Shown here: positions 56,432 to 64,000 of the stretch, one piece after another
How the letters are laid out: every line of letters begins with the position of its first letter
Numbering within the stretch: position 1 is the stretch's first letter
Assembly (NCBI RefSeq): GCF_004458765.1
Contig: NZ_SPJX01000652.1
Location: 186,001 to 250,000, forward strand
Direction: 5' to 3'
Length of the DNA: 64,000 nt
Origin: Microvirga pakistanensis
GTDB lineage: Bacteria > Pseudomonadota > Alphaproteobacteria > Rhizobiales > Beijerinckiaceae
Notes under the pieces: generated by a model
What the model saw: the letters and a program-made list of their open reading frames with translations, nothing else
Told to the model about the DNA's origin: nothing
Database searches by the model: none
Position numbers and translations under genes: made by a program

Positions 56432-57576
56432 GGTGACGATGCGTCGATTTCACTCGTCAGGAAGGCGCGGACCTTCTCGGCTTCGATGCCCGGTGCGATA
56501 AAGCTCTGCCCGATGCCTCTCGCGAGGATGAAGGTGAGCGATCCGCCCTTCACTTTCTTGTCCTGTGCCATGGCGTCCAGAAGCTCGTCGACCGTGCCGC
56601 AACCCCCCGGTACATGGGACAGGCGCGTGGGAAGTCCAACGCTCTTCAGGTGGGCCTCGACGCGCTCGGCGTCCGAGCTCGGGCACAGCCCGAGGGAGGC
56701 CGAGAAGCGGAACGCAAGGGCAAGGCCGATGGCGACGCCCTCGCCGTGGACGAGGCGCGTGGAATCGTATCGCGTGATCCGCTCGAGCGCGTGGCCGAAG
56801 GTGTGGCCGAGATTGAGAAGCGCGCGGTCGCCGGTCTCATGCTCGTCGCGCACCACCACGGCGGCCTTGGCGCGGCAGCTTTGCGCAACGGCCTCGTCGC
56901 GTTCGCGGCCGCCGTCGAAGATGCCGTTCCAGTGCGCTTCGCACCAGGCGAAGAACCGCGCATCGTCGATGAGCCCGTATTTCGCCACTTCCGCATAGCC
57001 CGCGCGCATCTCGCGAAGAGGGAGCGTGTCGAGAAGGGCGGTGTCGGCCAAAACGAGGCTCGGCTGGTGGAACGCGCCGACCAGGTTCTTGCCATGGCGA
57101 GAATTGATGCCGGTCTTGCCGCCGACGGATGAATCGACCTGCGAGAGCAGGGTGGTGGGCACCTGAACGAAGCGCACGCCGCGACGCACCACCGCGGCGG
57201 CAAAGCCTGCGAGATCGCCGATCACACCGCCTCCAAGGGCGACAACGAGATCGCCGCGCTCGATCCTGGCTTCGAGCACCGCGTCGCACACCTGCTCCAG
57301 GCTGGCATAGGATTTCGTCGCCTCGCCGGACGGAAGTGTGGTCAGGGAGGTGCGCAGGCCGTTCGCCGCGAGGGCATGGCTCAAGCCTTGAGCATAGAGC
57401 GGGCCCACATGTTCGTCCGTCACGATGGCGGCGGCGCGGGCGCCGAGGGCCGCGATGCGGGAGCCTGCCGTCTCGATCAGGCCACGTCCGACCAAGATGT
57501 CATAAGCCCTGTCGCCGAGCGGAACGGACACCGTGATGACGTCCGCGGCGCTGGTCTGAGCCGGTACGCTGCTCAT
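56428..57576 (-). CDS. aroB: 3-dehydroquinate synthase
   Basis: The 382-aa enzyme has the NAD-binding VVALGGGVIGDLAGFAAAVV, the motif QVPTTLLSQVDSSVGGKTGI followed by NSRHGKNLVGAFHQP, and LNLGHTFGHALERITRYDST with the zinc-binding His residues. It makes 3-dehydroquinate, the first ring of the shikimate pathway. The ATG at 57576 overlaps the aroK stop (ATGA). The frame is open far upstream inside aroK, but the family N-terminus (VPLGDRAYDILVGRGLIETA) fixes the start. Confidence 0.96.
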   Translation of the reverse strand: MSSVPAQTSAADVITVSVPLGDRAYDILVGRGLIETAGSRIAALGARAAAIVTDEHVGPLYAQGLSHALAANGLRTSLTTLPSGEATKSYASLEQVCDAVLEARIERGDLVVALGGGVIGDLAGFAAAVVRRGVRFVQVPTTLLSQVDSSVGGKTGINSRHGKNLVGAFHQPSLVLADTALLDTLPLREMRAGYAEVAKYGLIDDARFFAWCEAHWNGIFDGGRERDEAVAQSCRAKAAVVVRDEHETGDRALLNLGHTFGHALERITRYDSTRLVHGEGVAIGLALAFRFSASLGLCPSSDAERVEAHLKSVGLPTRLSHVPGGCGTVDELLDAMAQDKKVKGGSLTFILARGIGQSFIAPGIEAEKVRAFLTSEIDASSP

Positions 57577-58202
57577 TCGGCATTCCCCTGCTTTTCCTTG
57601 TCGAGCCATTCCCCGAGGGCCGCGACGACGTCGGCCACCACCCGGTCGTGCGGCGCCTCGTGCGAGTCGATGGTCAGGTCCGCCAGGGCATAGACCGGGT
57701 GGCGGATCTCCATGAGCCGGCGCATGGTGCCTTCCGGGTCGGGATTGCGCAGGAGGGGCCTGGTGTCGCGCTTGCGGACGCGGCGCATGAGGATGTCGAG
57801 ATCGGCCTTCAGCCACACCGAAATGCCGTGCTCGGCCACGTTCTGACGGGTTTCCTCGTTCATGAAGGCTCCGCCCCCGGTGGCCAGCACCATCGGGCCC
57901 TCCTGGAGCAGGCGCGCGATGACGCGGCGCTCCCCGTCACGGAAATGCTCCTCGCCGTGGATGGCGAAGATGTCGGGGATCGTCATGCCGGCGGCCGCCT
58001 CGATCTCGTGATCGGCGTCGCGGAACGGCAGTTTGAGCGTCTGGGCCAGTCGACGGCCCACCGTGCTTTTTCCGGCGCCCATGAGGCCGACGAGCACAAT
58101 CGACCGCGCGCCGAGCTGGCGGCTGATGGGATGGCCGCGCCGGCTGCCTTGCGTCTGCTCGCCGGCTTCATCGAGCGGATTGAAGCGGCTGATGGTGTTC
58201 AT
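57573..58202 (-). CDS. aroK: Shikimate kinase
   Basis: The 209-aa product has the P-loop LVGLMGAGKSTVGRRLAQ, substrate-binding DADHEIEAAAGMTIPDIFAI and VLATGGGAFMNEETRQ, and the lid Arg in RNPDPEGTMRRLME. It phosphorylates shikimate in the aromatic pathway. A polar extension of about 35 residues precedes the kinase domain. It is the first gene of the aroK-aroB-CorC-like operon, divergent from xerD. Confidence 0.95.
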   Translation of the reverse strand: MNTISRFNPLDEAGEQTQGSRRGHPISRQLGARSIVLVGLMGAGKSTVGRRLAQTLKLPFRDADHEIEAAAGMTIPDIFAIHGEEHFRDGERRVIARLLQEGPMVLATGGGAFMNEETRQNVAEHGISVWLKADLDILMRRVRKRDTRPLLRNPDPEGTMRRLMEIRHPVYALADLTIDSHEAPHDRVVADVVAALGEWLDKEKQGNAE

Positions 58203-58338
58203 TCCCCTGTCCTAGCACGGGGTTCCGGCTCTGTCACAGGGAGCTTACCGGGTGACGGGCGGAAGAGTCGCTTAAGGTTAGGTCTTGCCTTTGCGGTCCA
58301 TGCATGGTTCTACCGAGGTAACGTTCAAAGAGGATCCC

Positions 58339-58484
58339 GTGCCCACTCTATTCCGGTTTCTGTTCGTCGTTGCCATTCTGGCGGGCTTAGGGTTTGCCGC
58401 CATGTTCGCGCTGGCAACCCTCGTCAATCCGGAGCCGCGCGAGATCACGGTGCCGGTTCCCACCCAGCGCTCCCCCTCGTCCTC

Positions 58485-58488
<4 letters not shown>
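58339..58488 (+). CDS. Small membrane protein upstream of xerD, 49 aa
   Basis: A GTG at 58339 with AGAGG seven bases upstream encodes MPTLFRFLFVVAILAGLGFA and a short polar tail. It has one hydrophobic helix. Its last four bases overlap the xerD start (ATGA). As I recall, a short membrane protein of this kind precedes xerD in other Rhizobiales, function unknown. The overlap and the ribosome site support a real gene. Confidence 0.75.
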
Positions 58489-59411
<923 letters not shown>

Positions 59412-59579
59412 GGCGGCAACGTCATTCCCAGCGCGCGCCAAGCCTGCGGTGCATCGCCTCCGGTGCATCCCCGGCGAGCCCAAGGCGAGGGAAGGGGGCC
59501 ACCCGCACGCTCTGCCCGACGGCTTCCCTTCCCCTGCAAGGGCTTTGCCCCCTCCGGCCGGGAATGAGCCTGAAGCCAA

Positions 59580-60227
59580 TTACCCTCTCTTCAGCAGGAA
59601 CACGCCCTGGTAGCCCAGCAGGTTCCAGACCCACCAGGGCAGGCTCACCTGCATGGGCTTGCCGCCGGCATTCAGGGCGACCGCCTTCTCCATCTGCGCG
59701 CCGACCTCGCGGCACAGCTCGACGAAGTCGCGGATGGTGCAGAAGTGGATGTTGGGGGTGTCGTACCAGGAATAGGGCAGGTTCTCCGTCACCGGCATCC
59801 GTCCCCGCAGCGCCAGATCCACGCGCACGCGCCAGTGGCCGAAATTCGGGAAGGACACGATGGCGCGGCGGCCGATGCGCAGGAGATGCTCGAGCACCAC
59901 GCGGGGCTGGCGCGTCGCCTGGATCGTCTGGGAGAGGATCACGTAGTCGAAGGCGTCGTCGGGATAATCGGCGAGGTCCGTGTCCGCGTCGCCCTGGATC
60001 ACCGGAAGTCCCTTGGCCAGGCAGGCATTCACCCCCTCGCGGGACAGCTCGATGCCGCGTCCGTCCACGTTCCTGCGCTCGCGCAGGAGCGAGAGCAGCG
60101 CACCGTCGCCGCAGCCCACGTCCAGAACCCGGGAGCCCGGTTCGACCATGTCGGCGACCAGCAGGAAGTCGAGACGGTGGCCGGTGAGCGTGTCCGTGGT
60201 CGGCACGGCGAGACTGGGCGCCATCAC
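59580..60227 (-). CDS. metW: MetW, methionine biosynthesis protein
   Basis: The 215-aa SAM-methyltransferase-like protein has SRVLDVGCGDGALLSLLRER, VIQGDADTDLADYPDDAFDY and VILSQTIQATRQPRVVLEHL, and ends in WVWNLLGYQGVFLLKRG, all MetW features. MetW works with MetX to give full homoserine acetyltransferase function in alphaproteobacteria. It overlaps the metX stop by four bases. Confidence 0.95.
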   Translation of the reverse strand: MMAPSLAVPTTDTLTGHRLDFLLVADMVEPGSRVLDVGCGDGALLSLLRERRNVDGRGIELSREGVNACLAKGLPVIQGDADTDLADYPDDAFDYVILSQTIQATRQPRVVLEHLLRIGRRAIVSFPNFGHWRVRVDLALRGRMPVTENLPYSWYDTPNIHFCTIRDFVELCREVGAQMEKAVALNAGGKPMQVSLPWWVWNLLGYQGVFLLKRG

Positions 60228-61393
60228 GCGATCCCCCGCACCCGTGCGGCCGCGTCGATGAAGCCGCAGGCCGCGGCGAACATTTCAGGCTCGTCGAGCA
60301 GGAAGGCGTCATGGCCCTTGTCGCTCTCCACCTCCACGAAGGCGACGGAGGCGGCAGCCGCGTTGAGCGCATGGACGATGGCGCGCGAGTCCGATGTGGG
60401 GAACAGCCAGTCGGACGTGAAGGAGATCACGCAGAAGCGCGTGGCCGAACCCTTGAAGGCTCTGGCGAGCGAGCCGTCATGTTCGGCGGCGAGGTCGAAA
60501 TAATCCATGGCGCGCGTCACGTAGAGATAGGAATTCGCGTCGAACCGCTCGACGAAGGAGATGCCCTGATAGCGCAGGTAGCTCTCGATCTGGAAATCGG
60601 CGTCGAAGGAGAAGGTCGGCGCACTGCGGTCCTGGAAATTGCGCCCGAATTTCCGGTGCAGGGCGATCTCGGACAGATAGGTGATATGGGCGCCCATGCG
60701 GGCCACCGCGAGGCCCTTGGACGGACGGGTGCCCTCGAGCAGGTAGCGCCCGCCCCGCCAGTCGGGGTCGGCCATCACGGCTTGGCGGCCGACCTCGTGG
60801 AAGGCGATGTTCTGGGCCGAGTGGCGGGCGGCGGCCGCGATGGGAAGAGCCGCGAAGACCCGGTCAGGGTAGCTCGCCGCCCATTGCAGCACCTGCATGC
60901 CGCCCATGGAGCCGCCGATCACGCAGAACAGGGTCTCGATGCCGAGCCTGTCGAGGAGGGCGGCCTGCGCGCGCACCATGTCGCGGATCGTCACGACGGG
61001 AAAGTTCAAGGCATAGGGCTGGCCCGTCGCAGGATCGGTGGAGGCCGGGCCCGTGGTGCCCATGCAGCCGCCGATCACGTTGGCGCAGATGACGAAGAAG
61101 CGGTTCGTGTCCACCGGCCGGCCCGGGCCGACCATGGTCCGCCACCAGCCAGGCTTGCCCGTCACGGGATTGTCGTTCGCCACATGCTGGTCGCCGGTGA
61201 GCGCATGGCAGATCAGCACGGCGTTCGACCGGTCGGCATTGAGCGTGCCGTATGTCTGGTATGCGATCTGCCAGGGAGCGAGCGCGATCCCGGCATCCAT
61301 CATCAAAGGCTCGTCCGCACCGAAGCGCATGACAAGGCTCGACGGATCGTCGGCTTGGCTTCGCGCTTCCAGGGAGAGGGAGGACAAGGTCAT
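60224..61393 (-). CDS. metX: Homoserine O-acetyltransferase
   Basis: The 389-aa alpha/beta-hydrolase-fold enzyme has the nucleophile Ser in CVIGGSMGGMQVLQWAASYP, the family block ANVIGGCMGTTGPASTDPAT and the catalytic Asp and His regions (SDWLFPTSDSRAIVHAL, ESDKGHDAFLLDE). It acetylates homoserine for methionine synthesis. The start at 61393 (MTLSSLSLEARSQADDPSSL) was chosen from the family N-terminus. A GTTCGG-AAAA-CCGAAC inverted repeat lies just upstream. An ATG at 61462 with a better ribosome site (GGGAG) is the alternative. Confidence 0.95.
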   Translation of the reverse strand: MTLSSLSLEARSQADDPSSLVMRFGADEPLMMDAGIALAPWQIAYQTYGTLNADRSNAVLICHALTGDQHVANDNPVTGKPGWWRTMVGPGRPVDTNRFFVICANVIGGCMGTTGPASTDPATGQPYALNFPVVTIRDMVRAQAALLDRLGIETLFCVIGGSMGGMQVLQWAASYPDRVFAALPIAAAARHSAQNIAFHEVGRQAVMADPDWRGGRYLLEGTRPSKGLAVARMGAHITYLSEIALHRKFGRNFQDRSAPTFSFDADFQIESYLRYQGISFVERFDANSYLYVTRAMDYFDLAAEHDGSLARAFKGSATRFCVISFTSDWLFPTSDSRAIVHALNAAAASVAFVEVESDKGHDAFLLDEPEMFAAACGFIDAAARVRGIA

Positions 61394-61554
61394 GGATCCG
61401 TCAGTCTCGTTCGGTTTTCCGAACAACGGGTACTTCGGACGGATCGAGCCGTCAACGAACATGAGGTCTCCCTCGGGCTGCCTCCGTCATGGCCGGGGAT
61501 GACAAGCGGCTGCAAACGGGCCAAAGAAGGCCCTGAGAGTTCCGGATTGAAACC

Positions 61555-62394
61555 ATGACCAGCGAGAAGCCCGTCCCGTCCCTTGCCGAGCTGCGCCAGG
61601 AGATCGACCGCATCGACGAGGCGATGCACCGTCTGCTCATGGAGCGCGGCACGATCATCGACCGGCTGATCGAGTCGAAGAAGGCGTCGGAGACCGGTCT
61701 GAGCTCCGCCTTCCGCCCGGGCCGCGAAGCCTCGATGATGAAGGCGCTGGCCGAGCGCCACGAGGGCCTGCTTCCGCTCGACACGGTGGAGAGCATCTGG
61801 CGGGTGATCATCGGCACCTTCACGTACGTGCAGTCCAATTACGCGGTCCACGCGGACGTCTCGGGCGGCGATGCGCCCATGCGCGACTCGGCCCGGTTCC
61901 ATTTCGGCTTCACGGTGCCTTACGTCACCCATCCGAGCGCGGCCGCCGTGATCGAGGCGGTGGCCGGTTCGAAGGGAGATCTCGGCATTTTCCGGCTCGA
62001 CCAGGGAGCCACCAGCGGCGCCTGGTGGCGGACGCTCGCCGAGAGGGACCGTCCGAAGATCATCGCGCGCCTGCCCTTCATCGAGCGGCCGGATCATCCG
62101 GCGGGCACCCCGGTCTTCGTGATCTCCAAGCCCCTCACCGACGCCGCCGTGCGCGACGTGGTGCTCTACGCGGCCCAGTTCGAGCGCTGGCACCGGGGGG
62201 CGAACGAGGCGCTGACGCAGCTCGGCGGCGAGGTGGTGGCGAGCGCGGCCGACGCCAGCGGCCTGTCCGAGCTGATCGCCGTGCCCGGCACGATGGCGGC
62301 CTCCCGTCTCCAGAAAGAGCTGACGGAGGCCGGCGCGAGCCTCGTCCAGCTGGCGGAAGTCGGAAGCCATGCCGAACGTTTCCACGTGAAATGA
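61555..62394 (+). CDS. Chorismate mutase (AroQ type) with C-terminal extension
   Basis: The 279-aa protein has an N-terminal AroQ domain of about 90 residues: LRQEIDRIDEAMHRLLMERG, then IDRLIESKKASETGLSSAFR, followed by REASMMKALAERHEGLLPLD and VESIWRVIIG. It turns chorismate into prephenate. The rest (about 190 residues, HFGFTVPYVTHPSAAAVIEA onward) is not a dehydratase I recognise and may be a regulatory domain. The gene stands before hisC and a prephenate/arogenate dehydrogenase on the same strand, so it feeds tyrosine synthesis. Confidence 0.9.
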   Translation: MTSEKPVPSLAELRQEIDRIDEAMHRLLMERGTIIDRLIESKKASETGLSSAFRPGREASMMKALAERHEGLLPLDTVESIWRVIIGTFTYVQSNYAVHADVSGGDAPMRDSARFHFGFTVPYVTHPSAAAVIEAVAGSKGDLGIFRLDQGATSGAWWRTLAERDRPKIIARLPFIERPDHPAGTPVFVISKPLTDAAVRDVVLYAAQFERWHRGANEALTQLGGEVVASAADASGLSELIAVPGTMAASRLQKELTEAGASLVQLAEVGSHAERFHVK

Positions 62395-62408
62395 TCGCGA
62401 AGCTGCCA

Positions 62409-62564
62409 GCGCATCGTGCAGAAAAGTGGATCCGGTTTTCTGCCTCAACGATGCGCTGCTCAAGAGTGGAGCATCGGACCCAAAAGTGGATTCCACTTTT
62501 GGGTCCGATGCTTTAGAGCATGTCCCGGCGAAGTGGGTACCGGTTCGCCGATGAGGACATGCTC
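62409..62564. repeat. Block of three palindromic intergenic repeats
   Basis: Three inverted repeats follow one another. The first, at 62409-62456, has ends GCGCATCGT and ACGATGCGC. The second, at 62470-62512, has 21-base perfect arms from AGCATCGGACCC with a one-base centre. The third, at 62516-62564, has ends GAGCATGTCC and GGACATGCTC. All three share a central motif like AAGTGGRTHCCRBTT. They resemble the short palindromic elements scattered between genes in Rhizobiales. The block would form strong hairpins between the chorismate mutase gene and hisC. Confidence 0.85.
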
Positions 62565-62612
62565 CAAAATCGAAAAATTCCCATTCGCAACTGATTGTGT
62601 AGGAACCTGTCC

Positions 62613-63716
62613 ATGTCCGCTCGTCCCGAACCCCGTCCCGGCGTCATGAAGATCGAGGCCTATGTGCCCGGCAAGAGCGCCGCCTCGGGGGGCTCGAAGA
62701 TCTACAAGCTCTCCTCGAACGAGACGCCCCTCGGACCCTCGCCGAAGGCCGTGGAGGCGGTGCGGAACGCCGACCATCTTGAGCTCTATCCCGACGGCTC
62801 CGCCACTAGGCTGCGCGAGGCGATCGCCGCGAAGTACGGCCTCGATCCGAGCCGGATCGTCTGCGGAGCGGGCTCCGACGAGCTTCTGGCGCTCATCACC
62901 CATGCCTATGTGGGACCGGGCGACGAAGGCATCTTCACCCAGCACGGCTTCCTGGTCTATCGCATCGCGATCCTCGCCGCCGGCGGCACGCCGGTGGTGG
63001 CCGAGGAAAAGGATTACCGCACCGATGTCGATGCGATCCTCGCCAAGGTGACGGAGAGGACGAAGATCGTCTTCCTGGCCAATCCCAACAACCCGACCGG
63101 CACCTACATTCCCTTCGACGAGGTGAAGCGCCTGCATGCGGGGCTTCCCTCGCATGTGGTGCTGGTGCTCGATGCGGCCTACGCGGAATACGTGCGCCGC
63201 AACGATTACGAAGCGGGCCTCGAGCTCGTCGCCACCGCGGAGAACGTGGTGATGATGCGCACCTTCTCGAAGATCTACGGCCTTGCGAACCTGCGCATCG
63301 GCTGGATGGTGGCGCCCGCCCATATCGTCGACGCGGTGAACCGCATCCGCGGCCCGTTCAACATGAACGGCCCGGCCATGGCGGCCGGGATCGCGGCGGT
63401 CCAGGACGACGCCCATCTGGCGAAATCCGTCGAGCACAACGAGCAGTGGCTCGCCTGGCTCACGAGAGAAATTGAGGCGCTGGGCCTGACGGTGACGCCG
63501 AGCGTCGCCAATTTCCTGATGATCCACTTCCCCGACGAGCCGGGCCGAACCGCTAAGGATGCGGATGCCTTCCTGTCCGGGCGCGGCCTGATCCTGCGCC
63601 GGATCGATTCCTACGGCCTGCCGCAGGCCCTGCGCCTGACCGTGGGCAGCGAGGAGGCGAACCGCCTCGTCGTCGAGGCCCTGCGTGACTTCATGAAGGG
63701 CGGCAACAATGCCTGA
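62613..63716 (+). CDS. hisC: Histidinol-phosphate aminotransferase
   Basis: The 367-aa PLP enzyme begins MSARPEPRPGVMKIEAYVPG. It has IYKLSSNETPLGPSPKAVEA, the LANPNNPTGTYIPFDEVKR block and the PLP-Lys in MMRTFSKIYGLANLRIGWMV. In this aromatic context it may also act as an aromatic aminotransferase. The ATG at 62613 (AGGAA upstream) is preferred over an in-frame ATG at 62595. It overlaps the next gene by eight bases. Confidence 0.94.
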   Translation: MSARPEPRPGVMKIEAYVPGKSAASGGSKIYKLSSNETPLGPSPKAVEAVRNADHLELYPDGSATRLREAIAAKYGLDPSRIVCGAGSDELLALITHAYVGPGDEGIFTQHGFLVYRIAILAAGGTPVVAEEKDYRTDVDAILAKVTERTKIVFLANPNNPTGTYIPFDEVKRLHAGLPSHVVLVLDAAYAEYVRRNDYEAGLELVATAENVVMMRTFSKIYGLANLRIGWMVAPAHIVDAVNRIRGPFNMNGPAMAAGIAAVQDDAHLAKSVEHNEQWLAWLTREIEALGLTVTPSVANFLMIHFPDEPGRTAKDADAFLSGRGLILRRIDSYGLPQALRLTVGSEEANRLVVEALRDFMKGGNNA

Positions 63717-64000
63717 GCGCCTTGGCCCTCCTCTCGAGAAGCCGCTTTTCGACCGGGTCGCGCTGATCGGCCTCGGCCTGATCGGATCCTCGATCGCGCG
63801 TGCCGTCAAGCATCTCAATCTGGCCGGAGCCGTCGTGGCGGTCGACCGCAGCGAGGATGTGGCGGCGCGGGTGCGCGAGCTGCGCATCGCCGATGAGGTG
63901 ACCACCGACGTAGTGGCGGGCGTGACAGGCGCGGACCTCGTGATCCTGTGCGTGCCGGTGGGCGTGTGCGGCGCCGTCGCCGAGGCCATGAAGCCGGGGC
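63709..64000 (+). CDS. tyrC: Prephenate/arogenate dehydrogenase, partial
   Basis: The visible 97 residues begin MPERLGPPLEKPLFDRVALI. They hold the NAD-binding motif ALIGLGLIGSSIARAVKHLN and the later ADLVILCVPVGVCGAVAEAM, as in TyrA/TyrC. The gene overlaps the end of hisC and runs off the right edge. It oxidatively decarboxylates prephenate or arogenate for tyrosine synthesis. Which substrate it uses cannot be told from this part. Confidence 0.9.
   Translation, partial: MPERLGPPLEKPLFDRVALIGLGLIGSSIARAVKHLNLAGAVVAVDRSEDVAARVRELRIADEVTTDVVAGVTGADLVILCVPVGVCGAVAEAMKPG

Noticed and set aside
57648..58484. Long upstream extension of xerD
   Set aside because: It is an antisense reading of aroK. 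The recombinase N-terminal domain begins at 58485.
61394..61554. SAM-II riboswitch upstream of metX
   Set aside because: SAM-II elements are common before metX/metA in alphaproteobacteria, but the conserved pseudoknot sequence with its GCTTGCAGCCACG core is not present. GTTTGCAGCCGC is the nearest match and the rest does not fit.

Overview
The window is GC-rich chromosomal DNA from an alphaproteobacterium of the order Hyphomicrobiales (Rhizobiales). It is most likely a member of Methylobacteriaceae such as Microvirga or Methylobacterium; that placement is inferred from gene content, not computed. Supporting content is an HWE-family histidine kinase, a cyclic-glucan exporter (NdvA), a PHA-system protein, HpnC/D/E squalene genes, and the gene order aroK-aroB, xerD, metX-metW, chorismate mutase-hisC-tyrosine dehydrogenase.

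Layout. Bases 1-5124 hold an MBOAT acyltransferase (cut by the window edge), a CIRCE-controlled groES-groEL operon and small hypothetical genes. They end at a 45-base 3' fragment of a tRNA-Arg(CCU) gene that has no 5' half, a likely attachment-site scar, so this left part may be a genomic island. Bases 5144-10180 carry a PAS/HWE sensor kinase and an exbB-exbD-tonB operon. Bases 10181-12022 are sparse and contain two gene fossils. Bases 12228-17980 are a complete branched-chain-type ABC uptake operon ending in a MetE-like methyltransferase. Bases 18097-26266 hold a DUF1206 membrane protein, a GH3 beta-glucosidase, a degenerate kinase-receiver protein, an amidoligase/glutamine-amidotransferase pair and a MATE exporter.

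The most interesting region is the minus-strand operon 36794 to 26245. It contains two CrtI/CrtN-type desaturases, a methyltransferase, a DUF2141 secreted protein, an acyltransferase, a glycosyltransferase, a fused HpnC-HpnD synthase, HpnE and IspH. No phytoene synthase is present, and the only prenyl-condensing enzymes are of the squalene route. The set therefore looks like a dedicated pathway from MEP precursors through squalene to glycosylated and acylated C30 carotenoids, with squalene possibly shared with hopanoid synthesis.

Bases 37096-38769 are small envelope and storage genes. Bases 38963-46418 form a galactofuranose/polysaccharide locus: a glycosyltransferase, UDP-galactopyranose mutase, a GH1-like/RmlD-like fusion, and a convergent GH2 enzyme. 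Bases 46754-56431 hold membrane and transport genes (MscS channel, CAP lipoprotein, two ABC exporters, CorC/HlyC-type protein). Bases 56428-64000 are core amino-acid genes (aroB, aroK, metW, metX, chorismate mutase, hisC, start of a prephenate/arogenate dehydrogenase) plus xerD. A block of three palindromic repeats lies before hisC. No rRNA, complete tRNA, CRISPR array or insertion sequence was seen.
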